Shown piece after piece: positions 54,349 through 64,000 of a DNA stretch of 64,000 nt. A program made the position numbers and the translations under genes. The notes beneath the pieces were generated by a model. That model saw nothing but the letters and a program-made list of their open reading frames with translations. It did no database searches and was not told the DNA's origin. Source of the DNA: Mycobacterium lepromatosis (lineage in GTDB: Bacteria > Actinomycetota > Actinomycetes > Mycobacteriales > Mycobacteriaceae). Each line of letters begins with the position of its first letter. The stretch's first letter is position 1. The DNA is taken from the NCBI RefSeq assembly GCF_000975265.2, contig NZ_CP083405.1, positions 62,001 through 126,000 on the forward strand. The letters are read 5' to 3'.

Positions 54349-55251
54349 ATGCGGGGTTTGTCAGCAGTTCTGCGGGTGCTCTGTGTCGTCGCCCTGGCAA
54401 TCGGGGCGGTCTCTGCGTCCATGCTGGCGGGAACCGCCGGCAACGCCAAGGCTGCGAGTTACGAATCCTTGATGGTGCCGTCGGGCGCGATGGGCCGTGA
54501 TATTCCGGTCGCCTTCATGGCCGGTGGTCCGCATGCAGTGTACCTGCTTGATGCCTTCAATGCCGCTTTGGATGTCAGTAATTGGGTGACTGCAGGCAAT
54601 GCGATGACCACGTTGGGCGGCAAGGGTATTTCGGTGGTGGCGCCCGCCGGCGGCGCCTACAGCATGTACACCAACTGGGAGAATGATGGCAGCAAGCAGT
54701 GGGACACTTTCCTGTCCAGCGAACTTCCCGACTGGCTGGCCACCAAACGGGGTCTGGCGCCCGCCGGCCACGCGGCTGTCGGCGCCTCGCAGGGGGGGTA
54801 TGCTGCGATGGCGCTGGCGGCCTTCCACCCCGACCGTTTCGGCTTCGCTGGTTCCTTGTCCGGGTTTGTGTACCCCTCGAGCACAAACTACAATGGTGCG
54901 ATTTTGGCTGGTCTGCAGCAGTTTGGCGGTATCGACGGCAACGGGATGTGGGGCGTCCCGCAGCTGGGCCGGTGGAAGTGGCACGACCCCTACGTGCATG
55001 CTTCGCTGTTGGCGCAGAACAACACCCGCGTGTGGGTCTACAGCCCGATGACTATGGGGGGCGATGATGCCGCAATGATCGGCCAGGCGGCCGCGTCGAT
55101 GGGCAGTTCTCGGGAGTTCTACCAGCAGTACCGCAGCGTCGGTGGGCACAACGGTCACTTTGACTTCCCGGGCGGTGGTGGCAACGGCTGGGGTACGTGG
55201 GCGCCGCAGTTGGTTGCTATGTCGGGCGATATCGTCGACGCCATTCGCTAG
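54349..55251 (+). CDS. fbpD: MPT51/FbpD, non-catalytic antigen 85 relative
   Basis: MPT51 is a secreted alpha/beta-hydrolase-fold protein related to antigen 85 that binds matrix proteins but is considered non-enzymatic. The 300-residue precursor has a signal peptide (LSAVLRVLCVVALAIGAVSA), then ASYESLMVPSGAMGRDIPVA. The nucleophile elbow reads VGASQGGYAAM, with a Ser where M. tuberculosis, as I recall, has Ala (GAAQGG). The C-terminal segment NGWGTWAP lacks the catalytic His of antigen 85. The ATG at 54349 has GGAGG upstream; the longer frame from 54268 is rejected. Confidence 0.94.
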   Translation: MRGLSAVLRVLCVVALAIGAVSASMLAGTAGNAKAASYESLMVPSGAMGRDIPVAFMAGGPHAVYLLDAFNAALDVSNWVTAGNAMTTLGGKGISVVAPAGGAYSMYTNWENDGSKQWDTFLSSELPDWLATKRGLAPAGHAAVGASQGGYAAMALAAFHPDRFGFAGSLSGFVYPSSTNYNGAILAGLQQFGGIDGNGMWGVPQLGRWKWHDPYVHASLLAQNNTRVWVYSPMTMGGDDAAMIGQAAASMGSSREFYQQYRSVGGHNGHFDFPGGGGNGWGTWAPQLVAMSGDIVDAIR

Positions 55252-55278
55252 GGACGAGCCAGTAGTACAGGAGGTGTT

Positions 55279-55392
55279 GTGGTGACGAGTCGGTATCGTG
55301 TATGGGGCGTGTTCGGGTGGTTAGCGGTGTGCATCGTCACCGCACACTGTATGTGCACTGGAACCTTGCCAGTGACCTACCGATTCTGTTAG
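55279..55392 (+). CDS. Possible 37-residue small protein between fbpD and culp6
   Basis: A short frame starts GTG GTG ACG with a near-perfect ribosome site AGGAGGTG just upstream (about 55269-55276). It encodes [20 protein letters not shown], then [15 protein letters not shown]: a basic start, a short hydrophobic helix, and four Cys in all. It ends 13 bases before the culp6 ATG, which has its own GTAGGAG site. It could be a real small membrane protein or a leader peptide. I know no family. Confidence 0.35.
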   Translation: MVTSRYRVWGVFGWLAVCIVTAHCMCTGTLPVTYRFC

Positions 55393-55405
55393 TAGGAGAC
55401 CCCGA

Positions 55406-56416
55406 ATGGTCGAGAAGGTGCCGCGTAAGCGTCACAGAATCCTCGCCTGGACAGCCGCCTTGTCGATGGCGGCCGTAGTGGCGTTAGTCATTGTGGCTGT
55501 GGTGATCCTGTTGCGTAGCAATGAATCCACGCACAGTGCGGTGCCGTCTGACGTGTTGCCTATTCCGTCTAACGCACCTCACCCACGGAAGCCCCGGCCC
55601 GCTTTTCAAAACGCGTCTTGTCCCGATGTGCAGTTGCTTGTTGTTCCTGGCACTTGGGAGTCGTCTTTGCAGGACAATCCACTCGATCCGGTGCAATTTC
55701 CGAATGCGTTGCTGCGCAACTCGACTATAACGATCGGCCAGCAGTTTCCCACCTCCCGAGTGCAGACGTACACGATTCCTTACACTGCGCAGTTCCATAA
55801 TCCGCTAAGTGGTGACAAGCAGATGACCTATAACGACAGCCGTGCGGAAGGCACCCGCGCGATGGTCCAAGAGATGGTCAACGTGAATAACAGGTGCCCC
55901 TTGACTAGTTATGTACTAGTGGGTTTTTCGCAGGGCGCGGTGATCGCCGGCGACATCACCAACGATATCGGGACCGGCCACGGACCCGTCGATGACGATC
56001 TAGTGCTCGGTGTGACACTGATTGCCGACGGCCGTCGTCAACAGGGAGTGGGCAACGACGTCGGGCCCAACCCTCCGGGTGAGGGTGTCGAGATTACCTT
56101 GCACGAAGTGCCGGTTTTGTCGGGGCTCGGTATGACCATGACAGGCGCGCGGCCTGGTGGTTTTGGCGTGCTGGACAGCAAGACCAACGAGATTTGCGCT
56201 CCCGGAGACCTCATTTGCGCTGCACCGGCGGAGGCATTCAGTGTCGCTAATTTGCCGGTCACACTGAACACCTTAGCAAGCGCCGCCGGTCAGCCGATCC
56301 ACGCGATGTATGCTACCGCTCAGTTCTGGAATCTCGACGGAGCGCCCGCGACCGTTTGGACATTGAATTGGGTACATCGGCTTATCGAAGGTGCGCCGCA
56401 TCCTAAACATGGATGA
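55406..56416 (+). CDS. culp6: Cutinase-like envelope lipase/thioesterase Culp6
   Basis: Culp6 (Rv3802c) is an essential cutinase-family serine esterase with phospholipase and thioesterase activity in the envelope, encoded beside the mycolate synthesis genes. The 336-residue protein has a basic N terminus and one membrane anchor ([18 protein letters not shown]). A proline-rich linker leads to the cutinase domain with catalytic Ser175 in [11 protein letters not shown] and conserved cysteines. The Asp and His of the triad lie in the C-terminal part ([25 protein letters not shown]). Length equals the M. tuberculosis protein. GTAGGAG precedes the ATG. Confidence 0.94.
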   Translation: MVEKVPRKRHRILAWTAALSMAAVVALVIVAVVILLRSNESTHSAVPSDVLPIPSNAPHPRKPRPAFQNASCPDVQLLVVPGTWESSLQDNPLDPVQFPNALLRNSTITIGQQFPTSRVQTYTIPYTAQFHNPLSGDKQMTYNDSRAEGTRAMVQEMVNVNNRCPLTSYVLVGFSQGAVIAGDITNDIGTGHGPVDDDLVLGVTLIADGRRQQGVGNDVGPNPPGEGVEITLHEVPVLSGLGMTMTGARPGGFGVLDSKTNEICAPGDLICAAPAEAFSVANLPVTLNTLASAAGQPIHAMYATAQFWNLDGAPATVWTLNWVHRLIEGAPHPKHG

Positions 56417-56648
56417 CCCTTAGCCTAGGTTACTAGTGGGCAAAATCATCGTCACCTTGTGATTTGGTCTGCCGCGTGCCACCACTTAACATTAAGAGAA
56501 ATTTAAGGTCATGTGGTTGACCCGTTCGGGTGGAAGCTAATAGTGGCCAGCGTACGCCTAAATGTGCACCGTGCGAAGGCTGGCCCGCGCGCAGGTGGAA
56601 CCGTCGGCGAAGCCGACCGAGAGATGTGTCGTGACAGGAGAGGGTCGC

Positions 56649-58538
56649 ATGACTTACCACAACCCGTTCATCGTGAACGGAAAGATCAGGTTCCCGCCTA
56701 ATACCAACCTGGTCCGTCACGTCGAAAAATGGGCAAAGGTTCGCGGCGACAAGCTAGCCTATCGATTCCTGGATTTCTCCACCGAACGCGATGGTGTCGC
56801 GCGCGACATTCTGTGGTCCGAATTCAGCGCCCGCAACCGTGCAGTGGGCGCCCGCTTACAGCAGGTCACCAAGCCGGGTGACCGCATCGCCATCTTATGC
56901 CCGCAGAACCTGGATTATCTGGTCTCCTTTTTCGGGGCTCTGTATTCTGGCCGGATCGCGGTGCCGTTGTTCGATCCGGCCGAGCCGGGGCATATCGGCC
57001 GGTTGCACACAGTGCTCGACGACTGCACACCCTCGACTATCCTTACTACTACCGGCTCCGCCGAAGGTGTCCGCAAGTTCGTCCGGGCTCGTTTTGCTAA
57101 GGAGCGACCCCGCGTCATCGCGGTTGATGCGGTCCCCACCGAGGTTGCCGCTACCTGGCAGCAGCCCGAAGCAAACGAGGAAACCGTGGCCTATCTCCAG
57201 TACACATCGGGCTCCACCCGCATTCCGAGCGGGGTGCAGATTACCCACCTGAACCTGCCCACCAATGTAGTGCAGGTGCTGAATTCCCTGCAAGGACAGG
57301 AAGGCGACCGTGGAGTCAGTTGGCTTCCGTTCTTCCACGACATGGGTCTCATTACGGTGCTGCTCGCGTCGGTTCTTGGCCACAGTTTTACCTTTATGAC
57401 GCCCGCGGCGTTCGTGCGCCGGCCCGGTCGCTGGATTCGCGAACTTGCGCGCAAGCCCGAAGACACCGGCGGCACCTTCTCGGCCGCGCCGAACTTCGCG
57501 TTTGAACACGCCGCGATGCGCGGGCTGCCTCGAGATGACGAATTGCCACTGGACCTGAGCAACGTCAAAGGCATCCTCAACGGCAGTGAGCCGGTGTCAC
57601 TGGTGTCGATGCGCAAGTTCTTCGAAGCGTTTGCACCGTACGGTTTGAAACAGATCGCCGTCAAGCCGTCCTACGGGCTGGCCGAGGCGACACTGTTTGT
57701 CTCGACCACCCCGATGGACGAGTCGCCCACGGTGATCTACGTGGACCGCTACGAGCTGAACAATCAGCGATTCGTCGAGGTGCCCGCCGATGCACCGAAC
57801 GCGGTAGCCCAGGTCTCCGCGGGCAAGGTCGGGGTAAGCGAATGGGCGATCATCGTCGATGCCGACACTGCCAGTGAGTTACCAGACGGGCAGATCGGTG
57901 AGATCTGGCTTCACGGCAACAACCTCGGTACCGGTTATTGGGGCAAGGAAGAAGAGTCCGCCCAGACCTTCAACAACCTCCTCAAATCGCGGATTAGCGA
58001 GTCGCGCGCCGAAGGAACCCCCGATGACGCGTCGTGGGTGCGTACCGGCGACTACGGCACCTACTTCAAGGACCATCTCTATATAGCAGGACGGATCAAG
58101 GACCTCGTCATCATCGACGGGCGCAACCATTATCCGCAGGACCTGGAATACACGGCACAGGAATCGACTAAGGCGTTGCGTGTTGGCTACGTAGCCGCCT
58201 TCTCCGTCCCAGCCAACCAATTGCCCCGGGTGGTGTTTGACGACCCGTACGCCGGCCTAAAGTTCGACGCCGAGGACACTTCCGAGCAGTTGGTGATCGT
58301 CGGGGAGCGCGCTGTTGGCACGCACAAGCTCGACTACCAGCCCATCGTTGACGACATCCGCGCGGCCATCGCTGTGGGGCATGGGGTGACAGTGTGTGAT
58401 GTGCTGCTGGTGCCGGCTGGAACGATTCCCCGCACTTCCAGCGGCAAGATCGGGCGGCGCGCCTGCCGAGCCGCCTATATTGACGGTAGTCTCCGCAGCG
58501 GAGCCAGTTCCCCGACGGTTTGCGCTGCTGAATTCTGA
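56649..58538 (+). CDS. fadD32: Fatty acyl-AMP ligase FadD32
   Basis: FadD32 activates the long meromycolic chain as acyl-AMP and loads it onto the N-terminal carrier domain of Pks13. The 629-residue protein has the ATP-binding motif [14 protein letters not shown] near residue 180, the LPFFHDMGL region, the YGLAEAT motif, and the adenylate-forming TGDYGTYF and [18 protein letters not shown] motifs. The C-terminal Lys is in [12 protein letters not shown] start at the ATG at 56649 (MTYHNPF), which has AGGAGAGGG upstream; GTG at 56631 is an alternative. It is 11 bases before pks13. Confidence 0.96.
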   Translation: MTYHNPFIVNGKIRFPPNTNLVRHVEKWAKVRGDKLAYRFLDFSTERDGVARDILWSEFSARNRAVGARLQQVTKPGDRIAILCPQNLDYLVSFFGALYSGRIAVPLFDPAEPGHIGRLHTVLDDCTPSTILTTTGSAEGVRKFVRARFAKERPRVIAVDAVPTEVAATWQQPEANEETVAYLQYTSGSTRIPSGVQITHLNLPTNVVQVLNSLQGQEGDRGVSWLPFFHDMGLITVLLASVLGHSFTFMTPAAFVRRPGRWIRELARKPEDTGGTFSAAPNFAFEHAAMRGLPRDDELPLDLSNVKGILNGSEPVSLVSMRKFFEAFAPYGLKQIAVKPSYGLAEATLFVSTTPMDESPTVIYVDRYELNNQRFVEVPADAPNAVAQVSAGKVGVSEWAIIVDADTASELPDGQIGEIWLHGNNLGTGYWGKEEESAQTFNNLLKSRISESRAEGTPDDASWVRTGDYGTYFKDHLYIAGRIKDLVIIDGRNHYPQDLEYTAQESTKALRVGYVAAFSVPANQLPRVVFDDPYAGLKFDAEDTSEQLVIVGERAVGTHKLDYQPIVDDIRAAIAVGHGVTVCDVLLVPAGTIPRTSSGKIGRRACRAAYIDGSLRSGASSPTVCAAEF

Positions 58539-58549
58539 GCAAGGCACAC

Positions 58550-61500
58550 ATGGCTGACATAGACGCACCCCCATTGAATAACGATCCCCACGCGAATTTA
58601 CCGGTTGCAAAAACCGAGATGTGCGTCCGCGACGATGCAGAGCGAAGCGAGGAGGAGGCTCGGCGCACAACACGCATAACAACCGTGCCCGAGATGCGGC
58701 AATGGTTGCGCAACTGGGTAGGTAAGGTCGTTGGGAAATCGCCCGACGACATTGACGAGTCGGTGCCGATGGTGGAGCTCGGACTGGCGTCTCGGGATGT
58801 TGTGGCGATGGCCGCCGACATCGAAGATCTGACCGGCGTCACCCTGTCGGTCGCGGTGGCCTTCCAGCATCCGACCATTGAATCTCTAGCGACTCGCATC
58901 ATCGAGGGTGAACCGGAAACGACCGACGACGAAACCGACGCCTTCGACTGGTCGCGTACCGGCCCCGCAGAGCGCATCGACATCGCGGTCGTGGGTTTGT
59001 CGACGCGGCTACCGGGTGACATGAACTCCCCCGAGGAAACCTGGCGGGCGCTGCTGGAAGGCCGTGACGCCATCACCGATCTGCCCGCAGGCCGATGGTC
59101 GGAATTCCTTAGCGAGCCACGGCTGGCGCAGCGCATCGCGCAGGCCCGCACCCGTGGCGGCTATTTGAAAGACATTAAGGGTTTTGATTCCGAGTTCTTT
59201 GCTGTAGCCAAGACCGAAGCCGAAAACATCGACCCGCAACAGCGGATGGCGCTGGAACTGACCTGGGAGGCCCTCGAGCATGCCCGCATCCCTGCGTCGA
59301 TTTTGCGCGGCGAGGCCGTCGGCGTGTATATCGGCAGCTCCACCAACGACTACAGCTTCTTGGCAGCCTCGGACCCAACGTCCGCCCACCCCTATGCGAT
59401 CACCGGTACCAGCAGTTCTATTATTGCTAACAGGGTGTCGTACTTCTACGATTTCCGTGGGCCGTCGGTCACTATCGATACCGCATGCTCGAGTTCGCTA
59501 GTGGCAATTCATCAGGGCGTGCAGGCACTGCGCAACGGCGAAGCCGATGTGGTTGTGGCCGGGGGTGTCAATGCCTTGATCACGCCGATGGTGACTCTTG
59601 GTTTCGACGAGATTGGTGCGGTGCTGGCTCCTGACGGTCGGATCAAGTCTTTCTCGTCGGCCGCTGATGGCTACACCCGCTCTGAAGGCGGGGGCGTGCT
59701 GGTACTCAAGCGGGTGAACGACGCTCGCCGTGACGGCGACCAGATTCTGGCGGTGATCGCTGGCAGCGCGGTAAATCATGACGGTCGGTCCAACGGTCTG
59801 ATTGCACCCAACCAAGATGCTCAGGCCGACGTGCTGCGCCGGGCCTACAAGGACGCCGGTATCGACCCGCGCACCGTCGACTACATCGAGGCGCACGGTA
59901 CCGGTACCGTCCTGGGTGACCCGATCGAGGCCGAGGCTCTGGGTCGCGTCGTCGGTAGGGGGCGTCCCGCCGATCGGCCGGCGTTGTTAGGTGCAGTGAA
60001 AACCAATGTGGGGCACCTGGAATCGGCGGCCGGTGCCGCCAGCATGGTCAAGGTGGTGCTGGCTCTGCAGCATGACAAGCTACCGCCGTCGATCAATTTC
60101 GCTGGACCCAGTCCGTACATCGACTTCGATGCGATGCGCCTGAAGTTTATCGACACGGCGACTGACTGGCCGCGCTACGGAGGCTACGCGTTGGCCGGGG
60201 TGTCGAGCTTCGGTTTTGGTGGCGCCAACGCGCACCTGGTGGTGCGCGAAGTGTTGCCGCGGGATGTCATCGAGCCTGAGCGGCAACCCGAGACCCCTGT
60301 GCCGGCAGTTACCACGACCGAGACAGCCGCACTGGAAGGCCACGTGCTGCAGTTTGACGAATGCGGTGAAATTACTACCAACGTCACCGACTTTGAAGAG
60401 TCCGATTCTGAGCTGCCGGGCATGACCGAAGAGGCGTTGCAGCTCAAGCAAGCTGCACTGGAAGCGCTTGCAGTAAAAGAAATTACGGCACCCTTGATTC
60501 CGTTGGTGGTGTCGTCATTTTTAACCTCACGCAAGAAAGCCGCCGCCGCCGAGCTGGCGGATTGGATGGGCAGTCCGCAAGGCCGTGCGTCGTCGCTGGA
60601 GTCGATTGGTCGATCGCTGTCACGGCGTAACCACGGTCGCTCTCGCGCAGTAGTGCTGGCCCATGACCATGACGAAGCTATCGAAGGTCTGCGGGCGATT
60701 GCCGAGGGCAAGCATCGGCCGCATGTGTTCAGCGTTGACAGCCCGGTGACCAACGGCCCGGTGTGGGTGCTCGCCGGGTTCGGTGCTCAGCACCGCAAGA
60801 TGGGCAAGAACCTGTATTTACGCAACCAGATCTTTGCCGAGTGGATTGAGAAAGTCGATGTCCTCGTACAAGATGAGCTAGGCTACTCGCTGCTTGAGCT
60901 TATCCTAGACGATGCGCAGGATTACGGCATCGAGACCACCCAGGTAACCATTTTCGCGATTCAGATCGCACTCGGTGAGCTGCTCAAGCATCACGGTGCC
61001 AAGCCTGCAGCGGTGGTCGGCCAGTCGCTGGGCGAGGCTGCGTGTGCCTATTTTGTTGGTGGGCTGTCGTTGCGCGACGCGACTCGAACGATCTGCTCGC
61101 GCTCGCATTTGATGGGCGAGGGCGAGGCGATGCTGTTCGGCGAGTACATCCGTCTGATGGCGTTGGTGGAGTACTCCGCCGACGAGATCAAGACGGTGCT
61201 CTCCGATTTCCCCGATCTCGAGGTGTGCGTCTACGCCGCACCCACCCAGACCGTCATCGGTGGTCCGCCTGAGCAGGTGGACGCGATCATCGCCCGCGCC
61301 GAAGCTGAGGGCAAGTTCGCTCGCAAATTCGCGACCAAGGGCGCCAGCCATACCCAGCAGATGGATCCGCTGCTCGGCGAACTCGCTGCGGAACTGCAGG
61401 GCATCAAGCCGATGAGTCCGACTGCCGGCATCTACTCGACGGTGCACGAGGGCAGCTACATCAAGCCCGGCGCCGATCCGATCCACGACGTGGATTACTG

Positions 61501-63853
61501 GAAGAAGGGGCTGCGTCACAGCGTCTATTTCACCCAGGGCATCCGCAATGCCGTCGACAGCGGCCACACCACGTTCCTGGAGTTGGCGCCCAATCCGGTG
61601 GCGTTGATGCAGGTGGGTTTGACTACGGCTGCGGTCGGCTTGCATGATGCCCAGCTGATCCCGACGCTTTCCCGCAATCAAGACGAAGTTGAGTCGATGA
61701 TCTCGACCATGGTGCAGCTTTATGTGTATGGCCATGACTTGGACATCTGGACTCTGTTTAGTCGTGCTGTTGGACCCGAGGATTACGCGGACATTCCGCC
61801 GACCCGGTTCAAGCGCAAGGAACATTGGCTCGACGTCCATTTCGCCGGATACGGTTCGGTGTCCATGCCGGGGAACCATGTCGCATTGCCGGATAGTCGA
61901 CACGTCTGGGAATTCGCCCCCCGGGACAAAACGGATCTCGCGGCGTTGGTGAGAGCCGCTGCATCGCAAGTATTTCCGGACGCACACTTGACAGCTGCTG
62001 AACAGCGTGCGATACCCGGCGATGGTGCACGGCTGGTGACGGTGTTGACTCGGCATCCAGGCGGTGCCTCGGTTCAGGTGCATGCTCGCATCGACGAATC
62101 CTTCACGCTGGTGTATGATGCATTCGTTGCGCGGGTCGGTCAAGAATCGGTTCTGCCGGCGGCAGTAGGTGCGGGAACGGCGATTGCTTCGACCACGGCG
62201 CCGACTGCGCCCATCACGGGAGATGTGGTAGCTGCCGAGGAGTTGGACGTAGAAACCCTGTCAGACAGCCTGACCAAACGTTACCTATCGTCCGATATGG
62301 GCAAGTGGTCAATCGATTCCGGCGAGACCATCGGTCACCGGTTGAGCACGATTGTGGCTGCGGCCATGGGTTACGAACCTGAAGACCTGCCCTGGGAGGT
62401 GCCGCTGGTCGAGCTGGGTCTGGACTCGTTGATGGCGGTGCGGATCAAGAATCGTGTTGAGTACGACTTCGACCTGCCGCCGATCCAGTTGCAGGCTGTA
62501 CGCGACGCTAATCTTTACAACGTCGAGAAGTTGATTGAGTACGCGATCGAGCACCGCGACGAAGTCGAGCAGCTGCATGAATACCAGAAGACCCAGACGG
62601 CAGAGGCTATCGCCAAGGCGCAGATGGAACTGCTCAGCATCGTGCCACCGGCGACGCTACCCGCTTCCGAGGCGCCGATTCCCCCGCCGCCCACGGACCC
62701 GACTGGCCCGCCCAGTAACGGGGCGCAGTCCAATCTGGTAGCAGCTGCGGAGGTACTCAACTCCGACGTACCGCCGCGTGATGCTGCCGAGCGGGTCACC
62801 TTCGCTTCCTGGGCGATCGTCACTGGAAAGTCCCCAGGCGGCATTTTCGATACGTTACCCAAGCTGGATAGTGACACTGCTGCCAAGATGGCGCAGCGGC
62901 TCTCCGAGCGCGCTGAAGGACCGATCACTGCCGAGGACGTGTTGACGTCGGAGAACATCGAGGCGCTGGCCAACAAGGTGCGCAACTATTTGGAGGCTGG
63001 GCAGATCGATGGCGTCGTCCGCACTATCCGACCCCGGACCGAGGGCCCTGCAGGTGAATCCAGGGTGCCGGTGTTTGTGTTCCACCCGGCCGGCGGCTCG
63101 ACCGTGGTGTACGAGCCGTTGCTCAAACGGCTGCCTGCTGATACCCCGATGTACGGCTTCGAGCGGGTTGAAGGCTCGATCGAAGATCGTGCGGCGGCCT
63201 ACGTGCCGAAGTTAATCGAGCTGCAAGGTGATGGGCCCTACATTCTGGCCGGTTGGTCGTTGGGCGGGGTCTTAGCCTATGCGTGTGCGATCGGGCTGAG
63301 ACGCGCGGGTAAGGAGGTCGCGTGGGTGGGGTTGATCGACGCGGTGCGTGCGGGCGAGGAGATCCCGCAGACCAAGGAGGAGATCCGCAAGCGCTGGGAC
63401 CGCTACGCGCGGTTCGCCGAGAAGACCTTCAATGTTGCCGTCCCGGCGATCCCTTATGAACATCTTGAGGAACTCGACGACGACGGCCAGGTCCGGTTTG
63501 TGCTGGACTTTGTCAGCCAAAGTGGTGTGCAGATCCCGGCTGGGATCATCGAGCACCAGCGCACGTCGTATCTGGATAACCGGGCGATCGACACTGCCCA
63601 AATTCAACCATACGACGGGCATGTCACCTTGTATATGGCTGATCGCTACCACGACGATGCGATCATGTTCGAGCCACGCTATGCCGTCCGTAAACCGGAC
63701 GGCGGTTGGGGAGAGTACGTTTCCGATCTCGAGGTGGTGCCAATCGGTGGTGAGCACATCCAGGTCATCGACGAGCCGATCATCGCTAAGGTGGGCGAAC
63801 ATATGAGCCAGGCGTTGAACAAGATTGAGGCTGAGCAGAAGGCGCCTAAATGA
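58550..63853 (+). CDS. pks13: Polyketide synthase Pks13, mycolic acid condensase
   Basis: Pks13 joins the meromycolic chain and the carboxylated alpha chain to form the mycolic acid skeleton and releases it onto trehalose. The 1767-residue enzyme has carrier-KS-AT-carrier-TE order. The N-terminal carrier Ser81 is in LGLASRD, KS Cys313 in DTACSSS with later EAHGTGT and NVGHLE, AT Ser826 in GQSLGEA, C-terminal carrier Ser1293 in GLDSLM, and thioesterase Ser1570 in GWSLGG. The N terminus is about 26 residues longer than in M. tuberculosis before VPEMRQW. It is cotranscribed with fadD32 and overlaps accD4 by four bases. Confidence 0.97.
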   Translation: MADIDAPPLNNDPHANLPVAKTEMCVRDDAERSEEEARRTTRITTVPEMRQWLRNWVGKVVGKSPDDIDESVPMVELGLASRDVVAMAADIEDLTGVTLSVAVAFQHPTIESLATRIIEGEPETTDDETDAFDWSRTGPAERIDIAVVGLSTRLPGDMNSPEETWRALLEGRDAITDLPAGRWSEFLSEPRLAQRIAQARTRGGYLKDIKGFDSEFFAVAKTEAENIDPQQRMALELTWEALEHARIPASILRGEAVGVYIGSSTNDYSFLAASDPTSAHPYAITGTSSSIIANRVSYFYDFRGPSVTIDTACSSSLVAIHQGVQALRNGEADVVVAGGVNALITPMVTLGFDEIGAVLAPDGRIKSFSSAADGYTRSEGGGVLVLKRVNDARRDGDQILAVIAGSAVNHDGRSNGLIAPNQDAQADVLRRAYKDAGIDPRTVDYIEAHGTGTVLGDPIEAEALGRVVGRGRPADRPALLGAVKTNVGHLESAAGAASMVKVVLALQHDKLPPSINFAGPSPYIDFDAMRLKFIDTATDWPRYGGYALAGVSSFGFGGANAHLVVREVLPRDVIEPERQPETPVPAVTTTETAALEGHVLQFDECGEITTNVTDFEESDSELPGMTEEALQLKQAALEALAVKEITAPLIPLVVSSFLTSRKKAAAAELADWMGSPQGRASSLESIGRSLSRRNHGRSRAVVLAHDHDEAIEGLRAIAEGKHRPHVFSVDSPVTNGPVWVLAGFGAQHRKMGKNLYLRNQIFAEWIEKVDVLVQDELGYSLLELILDDAQDYGIETTQVTIFAIQIALGELLKHHGAKPAAVVGQSLGEAACAYFVGGLSLRDATRTICSRSHLMGEGEAMLFGEYIRLMALVEYSADEIKTVLSDFPDLEVCVYAAPTQTVIGGPPEQVDAIIARAEAEGKFARKFATKGASHTQQMDPLLGELAAELQGIKPMSPTAGIYSTVHEGSYIKPGADPIHDVDYWKKGLRHSVYFTQGIRNAVDSGHTTFLELAPNPVALMQVGLTTAAVGLHDAQLIPTLSRNQDEVESMISTMVQLYVYGHDLDIWTLFSRAVGPEDYADIPPTRFKRKEHWLDVHFAGYGSVSMPGNHVALPDSRHVWEFAPRDKTDLAALVRAAASQVFPDAHLTAAEQRAIPGDGARLVTVLTRHPGGASVQVHARIDESFTLVYDAFVARVGQESVLPAAVGAGTAIASTTAPTAPITGDVVAAEELDVETLSDSLTKRYLSSDMGKWSIDSGETIGHRLSTIVAAAMGYEPEDLPWEVPLVELGLDSLMAVRIKNRVEYDFDLPPIQLQAVRDANLYNVEKLIEYAIEHRDEVEQLHEYQKTQTAEAIAKAQMELLSIVPPATLPASEAPIPPPPTDPTGPPSNGAQSNLVAAAEVLNSDVPPRDAAERVTFASWAIVTGKSPGGIFDTLPKLDSDTAAKMAQRLSERAEGPITAEDVLTSENIEALANKVRNYLEAGQIDGVVRTIRPRTEGPAGESRVPVFVFHPAGGSTVVYEPLLKRLPADTPMYGFERVEGSIEDRAAAYVPKLIELQGDGPYILAGWSLGGVLAYACAIGLRRAGKEVAWVGLIDAVRAGEEIPQTKEEIRKRWDRYARFAEKTFNVAVPAIPYEHLEELDDDGQVRFVLDFVSQSGVQIPAGIIEHQRTSYLDNRAIDTAQIQPYDGHVTLYMADRYHDDAIMFEPRYAVRKPDGGWGEYVSDLEVVPIGGEHIQVIDEPIIAKVGEHMSQALNKIEAEQKAPK

Positions 63854-64000
63854 TTACGAAGAGCACAGCTGAGAGCCTGGCTGAGCTTCGCGCTCGGCTG
63901 GAGTTAGCCTCCGAGCCTGGAGGTGAAAAGGCTGCCGCCAAGCGCGACAAAAAGAGTATCCCAAGTGCCCGGGCCCGCATTTACGCACTGGTCGATCCAG
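63850..64000 (+). CDS. accD4: Acyl-CoA carboxylase beta subunit AccD4 (partial)
   Basis: AccD4 is the carboxyltransferase subunit that, with AccA3, carboxylates the C24-C26 acyl-CoA used by Pks13. Only the first 50 codons are in the window: after [20 protein letters not shown] come [15 protein letters not shown] and [14 protein letters not shown], matching the start of the family. The ATG overlaps the pks13 stop (ATGA), so translation is coupled. The gene runs off the right edge, so nothing can be said about the rest. Confidence 0.93.
   Translation, partial: MITKSTAESLAELRARLELASEPGGEKAAAKRDKKSIPSARARIYALVDP

Noticed and set aside
60905..62143. 412-codon open frame on the minus strand inside pks13
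   Set aside because: It is antisense to well-conserved AT-domain sequence, has unlikely composition (many His, Arg, Gln) and no family features. Such mirror frames are common opposite GC-rich genes.

Overview
The window looks like a leprosy-bacillus chromosome. It carries mycobacterial core genes (antigen 85A, MPT51, Erp, Glf, GlfT2, UbiA, AftB, FadD32, Pks13, EspR, SodA) set in long stretches of decayed, frameshifted gene remnants, with lower GC than M. tuberculosis. Gene order from gltB to accD4 follows M. tuberculosis Rv3859c down to Rv3799c in inverted orientation, as in M. leprae. Several proteins (SodA, antigen 85A, Erp) differ from the M. leprae versions as I remember them, and the ESX side appears inverted. 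I therefore favour M. lepromatosis over M. leprae. This rests on recalled sequences, not an alignment.

Layout. 1-2784: the end of the ESX-1 locus on the minus strand (mycP1, eccE1). 2785-10844: a gene graveyard with an IS110-type transposase fragment, then remnants of ESX-2 (eccA2, eccE2, mycP2) and a MinD-like gene, all on the minus strand; a rearrangement junction probably lies between about 8.5 and 10.8 kb. 10845-16887: the two glutamate synthase genes gltB-gltD. 16888-19674: decayed PHP-domain gene and ethR. 19756-28415: ethA, rraA, an H-NS-like gene, a DUF6474-type gene, espR, a decayed Gdt1 transporter, an Rv3847-like gene, sodA, a small membrane-protein ORF and a zinc-ribbon membrane protein. 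28421-36788: glpQ1, remnants of bfrB, an LCP protein and Rv3839, then pheA-phosphoglycerate mutase, an Rv3836 remnant, the Rv3835-like membrane protein and serS. 36789-41136: almost entirely decayed (a short-chain dehydrogenase, an Rv3818-type protein, an aminoglycoside-phosphotransferase-type gene). 41137-45899: one intact and one broken acyltransferase, a HAD phosphatase, a decayed amidase, and erp. 46168-64000: the cell-envelope cluster, essentially intact.

The envelope cluster works as one pathway. Glf makes UDP-galactofuranose, GlfT2 polymerises galactan, the PAP2 phosphatase and UbiA make the decaprenyl-phosphate arabinose precursor, AftB caps arabinan, and FadD32-Pks13-AccD4 condense mycolic acids. 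FbpA then transfers these to the wall, and Culp6 and FbpD act alongside. Its integrity contrasts sharply with the loss of ESX-2, iron storage (bfrB), the ethR repressor and the Rv3839-Rv3840 operon.

The most interesting structural signal is a set of long perfect hairpins (19-23 bp arms, 3-4 base loops) inside decayed genes. In one, comparison with the ancestral protein suggests one arm was copied from the other, as expected from template switching at a quasi-palindrome.
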